From Tachypleus tridentatus (Eukaryota; Arthropoda; Merostomata; Xiphosura; Limulidae): a stretch of DNA of 64,000 bases. Within the stretch, counting starts at the first letter, position 1; every line of letters begins with the position of its first letter. This document shows positions 23,936 to 36,300 of the stretch, piece by piece. The notes under the pieces were generated by a model. That model saw nothing but the letters and a program-made list of their open reading frames with translations. It ran no database searches and was not told the DNA's origin. The stretch covers positions 158,017,310-158,081,309 of the forward strand of contig NC_134837.1 of assembly GCF_004210375.1 (NCBI RefSeq), given 5' to 3'. Both the position numbers and the translations under genes were made by a program.

Positions 23936-24434
23936 ACAAATGCATACATCATGTAGTAGTAAAGCAGTGCATCTACAGAGTTGTACTCTTAGATGGTCCT
24001 TATGTTTGAAGGTTTAATTTTCAACACTCTCACTCCCTCATTTTATATCAATTATATAAATGAGTAATTCACAGCAAATTTTGTTCATTTTGAATATATT
24101 TATAGTTGCTTCAAGTAGTTGAAGTGGTACCTTTTAGCTTGCATGTTCTGACTATTGCAAAGTTGATTTCTAGCATTGGAAAGATTCCAACTTCTGCTGG
24201 AAGAGTGAAGAGTCATTGATTTTGTAAAAGCAGTTTTCTTTGATACAGCAGTAAGCAACAATGGTTGCAGAAGTGGAGCATGTGTGCTCTTAGAACAAAG
24301 ATTAAAGAAACATCTGTATTTGTTACGTTGATATCTTAGAACTTGTCCTGGCATGTGTTTTCACATATTGTTTAAGGCTTTCCTTTAGCTCAGATAATGC
24401 AATTTTCAGTTGATTCCAAAAAACTTGGTAATTT

Positions 24435-24534
24435 ATGGACCAGTCCAGTTATGAAACTGTGGCTGATCATGATGAAGTAACAGAAGCCACAGATGAAGTA
24501 AAGAACAATGTCACTGAGTCTTCTACAATACCAG
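24435..24534 (+). other. weak candidate coding exon
   Basis: An ATG preceded by an in-frame TAA opens 33 codons rich in acidic and polar residues (MDQSSYETVADHDEVTEATD and onward), ending at CCAG followed by a GTCAGC donor. It looks like a first coding exon, but no following exon was found and I recognise no family. Its phase (1) does not fit TYW1 exon 2 (phase 0). Chance is a real alternative. Confidence 0.2.
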
Positions 24535-27452
24535 GTCAGCCAATCTAGAGATGATTATTAAGAGTTTCTTAAACCAGCCATTTTCTTGTAGTCATCTCTA
24601 TATATGGAGTGTGGCTTTTAGTGTCTGGAAAACCACATTATGCATGATGGATATTTATGAGGTAGTTCTAAGCTCAATAGCTATGAATGAAAAGGACAAT
24701 ATAATATATGTAGCTTTGTTGTTCGAATCTATTTTAGGTTTGAATCACTGCTTTGATTATTTTTTTGGTATCTGCAGTGATCTAAACTTCCTAGTGGCTT
24801 GTGAAGAATAAGGAGGAGAATATTGCTAATTTGAAACCTACCTCTCAAAAAAAAAAAAAAAGTAGATGTCTCTGTTATCTCAGTGAAAAAATCGTTGGTT
24901 TGGCATTTAATTCAGTTGTATGTGCAGAAACAAAATGAGCAATAGTAAAAGCACTAAATGAAAAGAAAGGCATGGATAGACCTTCAAAGGATATCATACT
25001 GAATATCAGGAAGTCTGAAGACATATTAATTGAATATTTCATTACAAAGAACACAACAGGCCTCTTCAGATGCCTTGAAATACCATTTGGACTGTTGAAT
25101 AAGTTTATTTGAATTGAATATCTTCACTTTGACACTTAGCCCTTAGATGGTGGCCATCATCAAATGATGCTGCTACCTTCAACATTCCTGCTGTTTAAGG
25201 GTTAAATAAATAACTCAAATGTGATTGATTTGGTAGTGAGCTTTTTTTTTGCACTTAATAGAATGGTGGCATCAAGAAGAAAAAATTATTTTCATTACTT
25301 AGTGAATCTGAGTGCTCTGTTGTGCTGGATGCACTCATTACAGTGAAACTCAAACATTTTTGCTCACAATGTATAATTTTCATTATTGAAATAAGACATG
25401 GAATGATAAAATATAGCTGTGTAAATGGCCTACTAGATTATCATATTGCATATATGTTTTTATTTAAGGAACTGGATTGACTACACATTTTATATTTAAT
25501 TCATCAGTATTTGTAGGAAAATTACTGTTGTATTATTTAAACAGATATACTAGTTTGTAATATACAACAAATATGTGTTTGTATTACATTGGTACATATT
25601 GCATCAGGTGACTGCAGCTTAAAACCTCAATCTCATTGAGCAACCTCTAAGTGAGGTCCAAAATGGATGACATTTAACATCTAATGTTTTTTTGTGCATT
25701 GGAACAAAATTAGGATGTTCTTGTAAATAATGGCCACCCTAGTGTATTCATGCCCAATTTAACCTGTAGAATGTGGGTGTTGGGAGAACCAGAACAATTT
25801 TGGATCTTGGGTTTCCACTTGGTTAGCTGTTTTCTAGCTATACCATTCTCTTTTGTTTCTACCAGACAATGGGAACTTATTCTCTTACCTGGCCTCTTTC
25901 CTGTCCTACCATGTGATTGTTACATAGGCAGAGCTCTGTTTCACAAGGAAGGAATGCTGGTTGTTTCTATAAAGTCAGGCTGACATAAGTTAGGCAGTAC
26001 TAACTTCACTTTTTACTATTAACCCTTGCCAGTGCTTCCGTTCGTCTTCTCTTGGGACTTTGTAGGGAAACAGTTGTAAAATATACAATAGAATTTTGCT
26101 TATTAACAATATTTCCACCTACACAACTAAAAATATTGGTGTCACAACCAAATAAAATATTTGATATACAATGTATATATACTTGTTACAATATTTTAAC
26201 AACTATCTGTAAATTACATGTAGTACTAATAATTTTGTATTTTCACTGGTATTTCATTATGATCAAGTTTAGATATTTTCTGCATGTAAAGCTGTTTTCT
26301 CTCTCTAATCATAGTGTGAATCTTTTTTTTTTCTTACTGTTTTCTCTTCATTGAAAAATTTACCATCTTCTAATTTTTCAGTGCCGACTTGGAAATATTA
26401 ATGAAAATAACTGGTACATTAAATTTGCAATGATACTTATCACACTGTCAAATCCTTTTCTTTCATGTCTTTACACTTGCTTATTATTTCACAGTATATT
26501 GTTGTTTTGTTTATACTAATTTAAAAAAAAAAAACATTTACAAAGGATTTTGTGTGATGTTACTGCTGCATGTTGTCCAAGCCATGGATTTGCATACATA
26601 TGTATATTGCCATATTCAGATGATGCCATTATACTTCAGCAAGTACCCTAGTACTAGTTTAGGGTCATTCCATGTCAAATCATTCAGATTTGGGAAAATT
26701 TTCTTGGTGATCCTCTCAGAATGCCTTGAAAAAATTCACATGTGCTTATCTATCCATATAATGAAAAATTGTCAAGGATTAGATCAATATCTCTAATAGT
26801 TTCTGATTTACAGCCCTGTAAAATTTAATTAATTTTTTTTCATTTTTGGTGAATTCATTTTTGGGCAACTTTGGCTGCTTAAACCTGTAAGAGTAATGGT
26901 GGTAGAAGGCTGAAATTTGCTACACTGACTGAATTAATCTCACAGAAATAAAAAATGGTCTCAAACCAAGTTTATCTCTCTTAGGATTTGCATAGTGAGG
27001 CAGTAAAATCATCTGAAAACCCAAAATCATAAAAACATTGGTTTATGTAATAAGCCATAGCTCTAAGACTTAATATGATACAAAGCTGAATTTTGTTTTC
27101 AAATTTCCTATAACATATCAGATGATAAATCAGCAATTGTTGTAATTAAAAGTCTATTAGAGCTCCTGTAAACAAATTTAGTTGCATGCAACTTTTTATG
27201 ATTTAGCTAAAAATAGCCCTACTTCAGGCCAAAGTTTGACCATGTCACCAGTTATTCAGCCTTTTCAGATTTTTACCATATATTCTTACATCTATGAATA
27301 TGATCTATGGAAAAAAATCAGGATGGTGTTCAACCTACGTTTTGAGTTATAATTTTGTAAATTATCCTCTTTACTTAACTCATCTCTGGCTACCCTGTGA
27401 ATCACTTTTCCAATGTTTACCTGTCAAATCTTCACTTGTCAGTAGTGGTAGG
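24535..27452. other. 2.9 kb without an identified gene
   Basis: Open frames at 25750-25983 and 26052-26354 show no domain pattern. The segment 26680-27300 contains gggtcattccatgtcaaatc and is less AT-rich. It may be an old repeat that I cannot name. Confidence 0.45.
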
Positions 27453-27464
27453 GCCATTGAACTC

Positions 27465-27592
27465 GCCCCTCGTTAGTACAGCAGTATGTCTCCGGATTTA
27501 CAAGGCTAAAATCAGGGGTTCGATTCCCCTCGGTGGGCTGAGCAGATAGCCCAATGTGGCTTTGCTATAAGAAAAATACACAAAACACACAC
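27465..27592 (+). mobile_element. SINE, third type (short, tRNA-Val(TAC)-like head), 12-bp TSD
   Basis: The perfect target duplication GCCATTGAACTC (27453-27464 and 27593-27604) gives exact limits. The head runs cgttagtacagcagtatgtc, anticodon-loop atttaca, B box ggggttcgattcccctcg. It is followed by tgggctgagcagatagccca and atgtggctttgctataagaa plus an A/C-rich tail. It is only 128 bp, half the length of the tRNA-Thr-like type, and shares just the short 3' domain with it. Confidence 0.92.
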
Positions 27593-27604
27593 GCCATTGA
27601 ACTC

Positions 27605-30242
27605 AACTTGTTTATGTTTTATACTTTATGAAATAACTATTAAATGGCAAAATTCAGATTAATTGCACCTTTTTTTTTTTTTTTTGAACTGAACATTTGT
27701 TTACTAAGATTAAAATTGCACTGTTACTACTGTGTTCATATACACACTTAGAAAGAAAGCTGGATTCACTTGTGGATTGTAGATCTGATTTATTTCCCAT
27801 GAAGATCATGAAAAATCTGGCAAGTAGTAGATAGTAGGTTCTGTAGAGTTTTCACCACTAAGATAGATTGTTGAAGTGATTTTTTGAAACATTGGATGAT
27901 GTTTTACATAGGAAGATTCATTAACTGTTCTTGGAAAGCAAGGGTTTACAAAACCTTTTTGATCTTGAGTTATCAGTTATGTGATCATCCTTGTGCTAAT
28001 GATTTATTGGTAGTTGCAAAATGTAGTTTTAACATTCTGCTGGACATTACTACCTGACTGCACAGAAAGCTACTTTCTTTCAAATATTGATTGCTTGAAC
28101 CAGTGACTGTCACAACTTCTAGGTGAATGGTGACTGCACAATAAAACACATACATGGTGTTTCATGTTATCATTTGGGGTTGTTTATAATTTTTAAGTTT
28201 ATTGGATACTTCCAATACTTACATTTTATGTCCTCTATTGCTACAACAGATGATGCCATAAATACTTGATAATTTCATAGAAATCTATAGGTGAGTTGCT
28301 TTTAGATGAAAAATTCTTAGAGTTAACATAAATATTCCAAAGGCAAGTTCCATGGTTCAGGAAATTGGTCATGTGAAGTCTATTCAATGAGATCCAGAAG
28401 AATAGTAGTGAAGTACCTCTTTGAAACATTCTGTGAAAACAAATTTCTATTCCATTCTGCTTTTTATTATAAGTGATACAAATAGAAGTTGCCATCCAAG
28501 CTTAAACAATCCTCAAAGAAGCCATATCTACTAAGGATGGAGTGATAAATGCTCAAATCTTGGGTAAAAATGCCTTCTGAATGAGAACAAAGAATATGGC
28601 TGATGTTTTGTAACATTTCAATATAAGGTAACCATTTTTAAATCAGATATTCCAAAATTGAGATTTTTTCTTTAAGTTTTCTTTGGATTTAAAAAAAACT
28701 TGTATACTTCTCTCATTACTGACTTTATAGAACATTAACTCTACTAAAAAACAACAACAAATGATACATGCACTTCATCTGTATCACATAGTTGCAAGCA
28801 TTCTGGGTCATGTGTACATGGCAATAGTTGCAGGTGCTGTACCTAATATTTGTGAGAGAAATACTCCTTGATTATTTATTATAAAAGGAAGGGATGTTTG
28901 TAAGATAAACATGTGGAAATGTTTGGAAAGCAGTGATAATAACAGAAACAGAGATTATTTATTTTGTCAGGGGGGAGAGATATTTAGTTGTTGTTTCCAG
29001 TGGATGATGTCAGTGTATTTGTCCTCTTTTGATCTTCTGCTTCTTTATGACAGTTCTTTAATGCTTGTGCAACAAAGCTGGCAGTTGGGGTGTATAACAC
29101 ACAATTTCAAGATAATGACCAAAGTAATTTGAACTTGATGACAAGCATGTGAACAGGTATGTTTCATTTTGATATACTGACTTCAAAGATAGTCTGAATA
29201 TGCTGAAGAGTTAGCATTCTATTGAAATACACATTCACAAAAGAGAAAGATAAGAGAGAGCTCAGAATATTGGGGACAAGACTGAGAAGATTGTTGAAAA
29301 TATGAAAAAAACAGCTAGAAGTAGAAGTGCAACATAAGTCAAGTATAATTTAAACCAAATTTGTGTTTTCAAATTGATAAGTTTTGTGATTGTAACTTAT
29401 AAAGATATGTATCAAATTTTAATCAGTCTACCTTTGTAGTCTTGTTTTTGGCATCACATTAATTTATAATTCTATCTCTGTCTCATCAGTTTATTTCTTA
29501 ACTTATGAGGGAAAAAAAAAAGACTATTTTTCTTTTACTTAAGATAAAGCAGTAAACTATATTCAAAACCTTTAAAGCTTTAATTAATAAGATTGCATCA
29601 GATTTTAATTATGTTAAAGGTTTTGAAATTAATTGTTTCTATAATTTTAGAAAAGAAGTTCTCAACCTTCTGTTTCTTGTTCTAAAGTTTTCATTGTATG
29701 AAGGTCACTTTTGGCTTTCTGAAATACTATAATGAAGAGATGTATAATGCTTTCTTCCAGATTGCTATAAATATTCTGTTCTCTTACAATTGGAAGGTAC
29801 TGTGTTTAAGAGGCCAGTGAGGGATGTTTAATAGATCTTGATTCTCATGTTTCTGTTACTGTTAAATGAACTATTTACGTTCCAAACTCTGATTATTTCA
29901 CTTAGTATATAGATGTACAGAATGACTGTTATTGCACCCTTCAACAAAGATACTAATTTGCAGTATTTAATGCTACTTTTTGTAAGAATGTTTTCATCAC
30001 ACATATTGACAATGGTGATAAACATTTCAAATAATCGTAATGTTAAATTGACGTAGTGATCATGCAAGTACAACTTATGATGAAGAATGGTTTGTTGTGT
30101 ATTTTTTTCTCTTTATTAAGTTCTATCTTGTTTGTTGAATATTTTTTATATAGTGCTTTTAAATTTTTCTTGAATCTTATGTATGTGAATCAATAAATTT
30201 TTTCCTATTCTGGAAAAGCACAACTTACATTGAGAAAGAGGT
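27605..30242. other. upstream flank of TYW1, 2.6 kb
   Basis: There is a 16-base T run at 27670-27685 and otherwise AT-rich sequence. No CpG-rich promoter, TATA arrangement or non-coding exon of TYW1 can be assigned from sequence alone. The last in-frame stop before the TYW1 ATG is TGA at 30231-30233. Confidence 0.5.
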
Positions 30243-30365
30243 ATGGAGCCAGGTTATAATGCTCAGAAATGGTGGACAGCTTTAATGGCTACAGCTGTTA
30301 CTTTATTGGCTGGAAGTTTCCTTATATGGATGTTTATTAAAAAGAAGATGGAAAACTCCATCAAG
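30243..30365 (+). CDS. TYW1: TYW1 exon 1 (membrane anchor)
   Basis: 41 codons, ending in phase 0 at a GTATTT donor. It encodes a short N-terminus followed by one hydrophobic helix (WWTALMATAVTLLAGSFLIW) and a basic stop-transfer stretch (IKKKM). This predicts anchoring to the ER or another membrane with the enzyme in the cytosol. Human TYW1 also has a hydrophobic N-terminus. Confidence 0.93.
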
Positions 30366-33300
30366 GTATTTTGTGCATTGTGAATTTATAGTTTAGTTAG
30401 ATATTAATTTTAGTATTGCAGCATCTTTCTGTTCATGCTTTTGAGATTGTTGCAATACATGAATTAGCATACTAGCTGTGATATACCAGTAGTATCATAT
30501 TTTCGTAAGTTTTATTTGATTTAATTGGTTTCAAGCTTATTTTAACTGTTTGGATATGCATTTTAATTAAATCATGTAGGATGATTGTGTATTATTTTAA
30601 GAGATTTTGAAAGCTTACTCAAAGGTTATAGATTTTAGTCTTGAAATATGAAACAAATAGTGACTGTTTTCATTTGATATTTGTAAACAAGACTAGGTGC
30701 CTGGGTAGTTTTAAACAATACATTTATTTCTGATAGGGAAATCAAACAGAATTTCTTGAGCCATGCTTTAATAGTAATAAAATTGGAAATTCAAAGCTGG
30801 CAGTCTTGGAGAAGGATATACTTAAAATTTAATTTCACACTTAAACATGATTTAGTACTCTATTTTTTATCAAACTCCATAACCTGTTTAATAGTCACAA
30901 TTAATGCAATTTTTGCATGTTTTAATATCTTGTATTTAGAGTTTCTGTTATTCCCTTCTTTTATGTATTAAACATAATGTAACACAATCTCTATATTTTT
31001 GGGTAACTATCAATAAACATAGAGTAAACTAGAAGAATGTGTGTGTAATTATTGGTCATTCATAATTTTTTTAATATGGAGCAACACTAGCCACTAGAAT
31101 AAAAAACACAATCTTAATATGTGTGTCCAAGTGGAAGTTCACTGAGATACAGTCTTCTACTGAAGTCTTTGTTTAAACAGTGTGTAATATTTTTAGGACT
31201 CTCATGTTTCCACCAAAGAGAAAGTTTATGATGACCCTAATGTTATGTATGAAAGATCCTATTCACAAAATGATTTGGAGAAAACCGTGAAGATATTTTT
31301 TGGAACACAAACTGGTACTGCTGAGGTAAGTAACATTCTTATACAGTTGTTTTTTGTATTACTGTACTAATAGAATATTGATATTTATATTTACACTATT
31401 GTTTTATTCTCAGAATTCTTAAAATTTCTCATTTTACTGTAATTTTTAGTTCCAGTCCATATAATAGTTTTCAGTGTTAATGCTCTTATAAAATATTTAA
31501 AGAAAGTAAAAGCAAACATTTATATTTTATGTAAGATTTCTGCTTTTTTGCAATAATTTAAACTGCATAAGCATTTACAGAAACATTTAATGTAGGAATT
31601 ACAAGTTGTAATAGAAATTTTTGAAATCTCAATGTATTTGAATACCTTACAAATTTCTTTTTTGTGAGTTGACTTTAGCACATCAGGTTGCCAATCTTTT
31701 TATAATATATATTTTAATGTTTAAATATTTTAATTACTGTTAGGAAGAGTTTTCATAAAATATTTTAACTCTCAGCTATTCATAAATGTCCAAATTCAGA
31801 ATTTCAGATTATTGTATAAATTAATTTTTAATTATTATTGGCATTACACCTTTTCAAATTTGCTGTGTATAAAGAAGATAGCTAAGTAATTTCTTATATT
31901 AATGATTGATATTAAGTTTTATATGTAGTTTTCAGCAGCACTTTAAGTATGGCTTAAAGTGCAGATTTAAATCATTGTACTAGGAGAAATTTGAAACTAT
32001 GAAAAAAGATTCTCTATTTCATAAAAACATAACTTTTTACAAAAGGTGTGAAATGTGTACATATATATTAACTAGGAATTAGTTTAATTATATTTCTTAA
32101 ACATACTTTTTTGAGTGTCAAACATTTACTTCTGAGCACAAGGAATGTGGACTTCTGTACAACTGACTTATATAGTTTTGAAAAAAACTCAAAACACACA
32201 ATGGAAGTACTACAGCAATATAAAAACCTAGGTCAGTTTATGATCATGAACATTGTTTTTACGATCATAAAAAGTTCAGAAATTTGCTCAAAATAATTAA
32301 TTTTATAGAAATGCAGAGTATTTATAATTTTGCATAATTTTATGAATTATTTATGAATGTGAACATATGTACAAAATAACAGAAAAAGTGTATCACAAAA
32401 CCTTTTTCAGGGAAAGTCAGCTAATTTAAGTGTTATTCATGTTTTTTTTTTTCACAAATGGAATAATTATACCATACTGCAATTTTATGCACTAGTGAAG
32501 TGTAATTATTGAGAATTTTAAATGATTGGTATTACTCACAAATTTTAGCAAAGTTAGATTGAAGTTTTTGTAAAATATTTGGTAAGATCTCACTAAAAGA
32601 ATTCAGAATATTTTTAAAGAAAAATTGAAATGAACTGTATAAGAAAATGTTACTTTTGCAAAAGTGTTTAAAGTTTTATAATACAAATGTAACTCATTGT
32701 AATATATTTTATCATATGATCTAACTACTATTGCAAGTTTACTGACCACTTGGTCACCAGAAACAAAGTAGGAAGAACTAGATCACTAAAGCTTTTTATC
32801 TGTATTGTGACAAGGGGCTGGCCTATGGTTTGTCAGAAGATATGAGTAATCAAGGTTGGAAGACAGAAGTTGTAAATCTTAAGAACTATGAACCTGATGA
32901 CAATCTTGTTGAAGATGTGAGCTTAAACTATTTATAACTATATATATATGTTTATAAATATTTTCTATCTTACCCAGTATATTAGTTGCTGAATAGTTTA
33001 GCCTGCATGCATAATGCTTTCAGTTAAAGAATATATTATGTATAATAAAAAGTTGTAGTTATATAATACTTATTTAATTGTACTAAATTAAATTAAAAGC
33101 TTCATCAAAGATTAAGAAGTGTCATTATTGAAAAATAGCCATTTGAAGTTGTTCCTGGGAAGATATATGCTTAAAGAACATGAAAAAAAAAATTAAATTC
33201 ACTTATTTACTGATGTAATAAATAAGTGCATTTAACGTGAAATTAATTTCTTATTAACAAGAATTAATCTAGGGTTAAAAATATCTTATGATGCAGTTAA

Positions 33301-36300
33301 ATGATGTAAACTTGCCCATAAAGAATTAATGGAACATTTTCAAGTTCATTATTTGTTGTAGTGATATAAAAGTAGTATATTATTTAAGATTTAACAATTG
33401 ATCAAGTTTTTTTCTGGTTCAAGGCCAGGAAGAAACAAATTTGTGTATTTCTTTTGTCCACCTACATGGAGGGTGAACCTCCTGATGATGCTAAATGGTT
33501 CTGCAAGTGGGTCAAGGAGGCTTGCTTTGACTTTCGCATGCAAAAGTCACTTTTGTCTGGAATGCTCTATGTTGTATTTGGATTAGGAAGCTCTTTATAT
33601 GCAGAAAACTTTAACTTGGTGAGCATTTTTTTTGTTTTACAAACTTTTAAAAGTTGTATTTATTCGTCAAGACGTGTATTAAATACCTAAAGTCAAATAT
33701 GTAATGAGAAATTTAAAATTGCATTTTATACTATAATTACTCTGTCATGTCTGAAGCATAAGTGTCCATATTGTGAAGAATTACAAATTATGAAAGACAA
33801 TAAACATGATTTTTATCACGTGACTGTGACAACATTCCTTTTTTTTTAAAATTACACAAGAAATTAAGATTTTCATTGTTAATGGTGCATATTTAAGCAT
33901 TACGATTTCTTTTAATGAAAACAAAAATTGGTCAGCCATCTAATTTTTGTAAAGAAAGATATTTGCATTCTGAGTTTCAATGCTAAAAATCTGTTACCCA
34001 TACCTTTTATGCTAATAAAAGAAGAAAATGAATGCAAAATATTAAGTGCATTGTATTAAACTATTTTGAGTATCCATATAAGCAAGTCACATGACAACCA
34101 CAGCTACCATAAGGTTATGGCAAAATGGAATGTATCACAACTTTATTTTATCATTGTTTGTCATTTTGTAGGTAGTGTGATGGCTTTGAAAATTAGTTGT
34201 TTTTGGAAAGGATATGTCTAAGCTTCTGGTGCAAAATATTCATAAATTGACATCATAAAATGTGTTCAACTTGAACATTAAAGTTTTCAAAATGAAGATA
34301 TCCCTTGTATTTAATGCCACTAAAAAAATAAAAAATGGATCAACTGGGAATACTAGTGCCATCCAGAAAGAGACCTGCAATAAGTCATACTTTAACTGTT
34401 TCCAAATAAGCCATTTAAATTATTGCTGGTGAGCATTTGTGGTTTTGAATATAATATTGTCATTATCAGTTGCCAGCTTTACATTAGAAATTCTAAGTAA
34501 AACTAGGGAATAATTCTTGAAGCTCATGAAAAAGTTATTCTTGACTTGTACACTGCTTAAGGGGTGGAAACCCTCGTAACTATTTTGAAAAATTATACAA
34601 AAAATTCATTCTGGGGAAAAGTACCAAGATACTTCTAATGTTACTTACCACTAATGCTAGAGACTTCGATGAAAAAGAGAAACTTCAGACTTTATTCTCT
34701 TCATGATATTGTACTTAAAAGAATTCTGGTTTTATTGCATTTGTATTCTTACCTTATTTCTATAATAGAGCACTTAGTCAGTCAGTGTAATGTAACATTA
34801 TCTGAACATTGTTGCATTTTATGCAAATTAATAATGCTTGTGAAAACAGTTTACAGAGTGTTTTTTTCACTTTGGTTTTATAAGTTGTGTTATTTAAAAA
34901 CATACCAAAGTAGTTTTTAAAACAGCCAGGTTTAGAGTTTTCAACTTATTTTTTTAAACTTAATTAAAACGTCTGTTTTTATGGCTTTTAAACTTATTGT
35001 ATTGTTATTAAAGTTTTTTCTTTCATTAGAGATTGAAATATAATGCTTCAGTATTTTTAACTTAGCCAAATGTTAATTTAGTTTAACAGATTTTGTGTGA
35101 AAGTATAAACCAGTTGTTATGTAGCATGGGTAAAAGATTGATATTGCTCTATGATATTTGATCTATAGTTTTATTCAAACATGTTATACTAGGCTGCAAA
35201 GAATCTTGATGACTGGTTGAGCATGTTACAAGCTAAGAGACTAATGGAAGTAGGGCTAGGTGATGAAAATATGACAGTTGGTCATGATTCAGGTATATGT
35301 ACCTTTTTTTTTTTGAGACTGTTGTTTTTGTAAACCTGCAAGTTAAATATTGCATACTTTTTGATTATTTTGTTTTTTTCTTATACTATAATTGGATTGT
35401 AGGTTTATAATTTTATTTTACAAGCTTTCATTCGAGTACTAATATTTTCAACAATATGATAGTATAATGAATTTTTACTGAGCTAAAACCAATTTTATTG
35501 TTCATTCTATTGTTTTGGTTGTAGAAGTCATTATCCCTTTCCTCCTTATCATAGAAACAGTTTTGGAATCTCATGATTTGGAATATTTCGTCAAATGTGC
35601 TGTGTCTGTATCTTTTTTAAAATGTACTTGAGGATCAAAAGTAGTAACTGTTGTTACAGTATTCAGTTGCTTTTGATAATTGAAATAAGTAGATAATGGA
35701 TTACTTTGATGTATTATAATCTTTCTTTTATTGTAATTTCACCCTTTCGCTACAGGCTTGGTATAATGTACACAAGTTTCTCTACACATTTGCACACATT
35801 AAGTATTTGCACTGTAACTTTTGATACAGCATGTGTAGCTTGACAAAATCTAGTAAACTTTAGTAAAGATTACAAGTATTTCATACACAAAAAGTTAGAT
35901 TTTTAATGAAGTATTATTACCAAAGATTTATATGTGAAAATATTGAGTTTGTTTTGTTACCAATCTAAGCACAAAGTAATTTCATGTTATGAATTTAAAA
36001 AAACCTATTCTTCATTTAAAAAATCTCAGATATCATTTACATAATATCTAAAACATCCTAAATACATTTCAAACATTTGTTTTCAGTAAGACTTTATATT
36101 TTGTTATTTTCTATACTTTAACTATGTGAGGTTTGTCACCTGACCAACCATGTAACCATCATAAAATATTAGGAAATAAGTACAAATTATGCTTTTTTCA
36201 TGCTAGAGTAACTGCATATTTTAACATGAAAATACAAATGTTTAGTCGAAGTAGCTTAAGTCTTATAATTCTATATATATATTATTTTTATTAACCCTAT

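Noticed and set aside
26659-27300. Possible old repeat containing gggtcattccatgtcaaatc
   Set aside because: I have a vague sense of this as a repeat, but there are no terminal repeats, coding relics or second copy in the window to support it.
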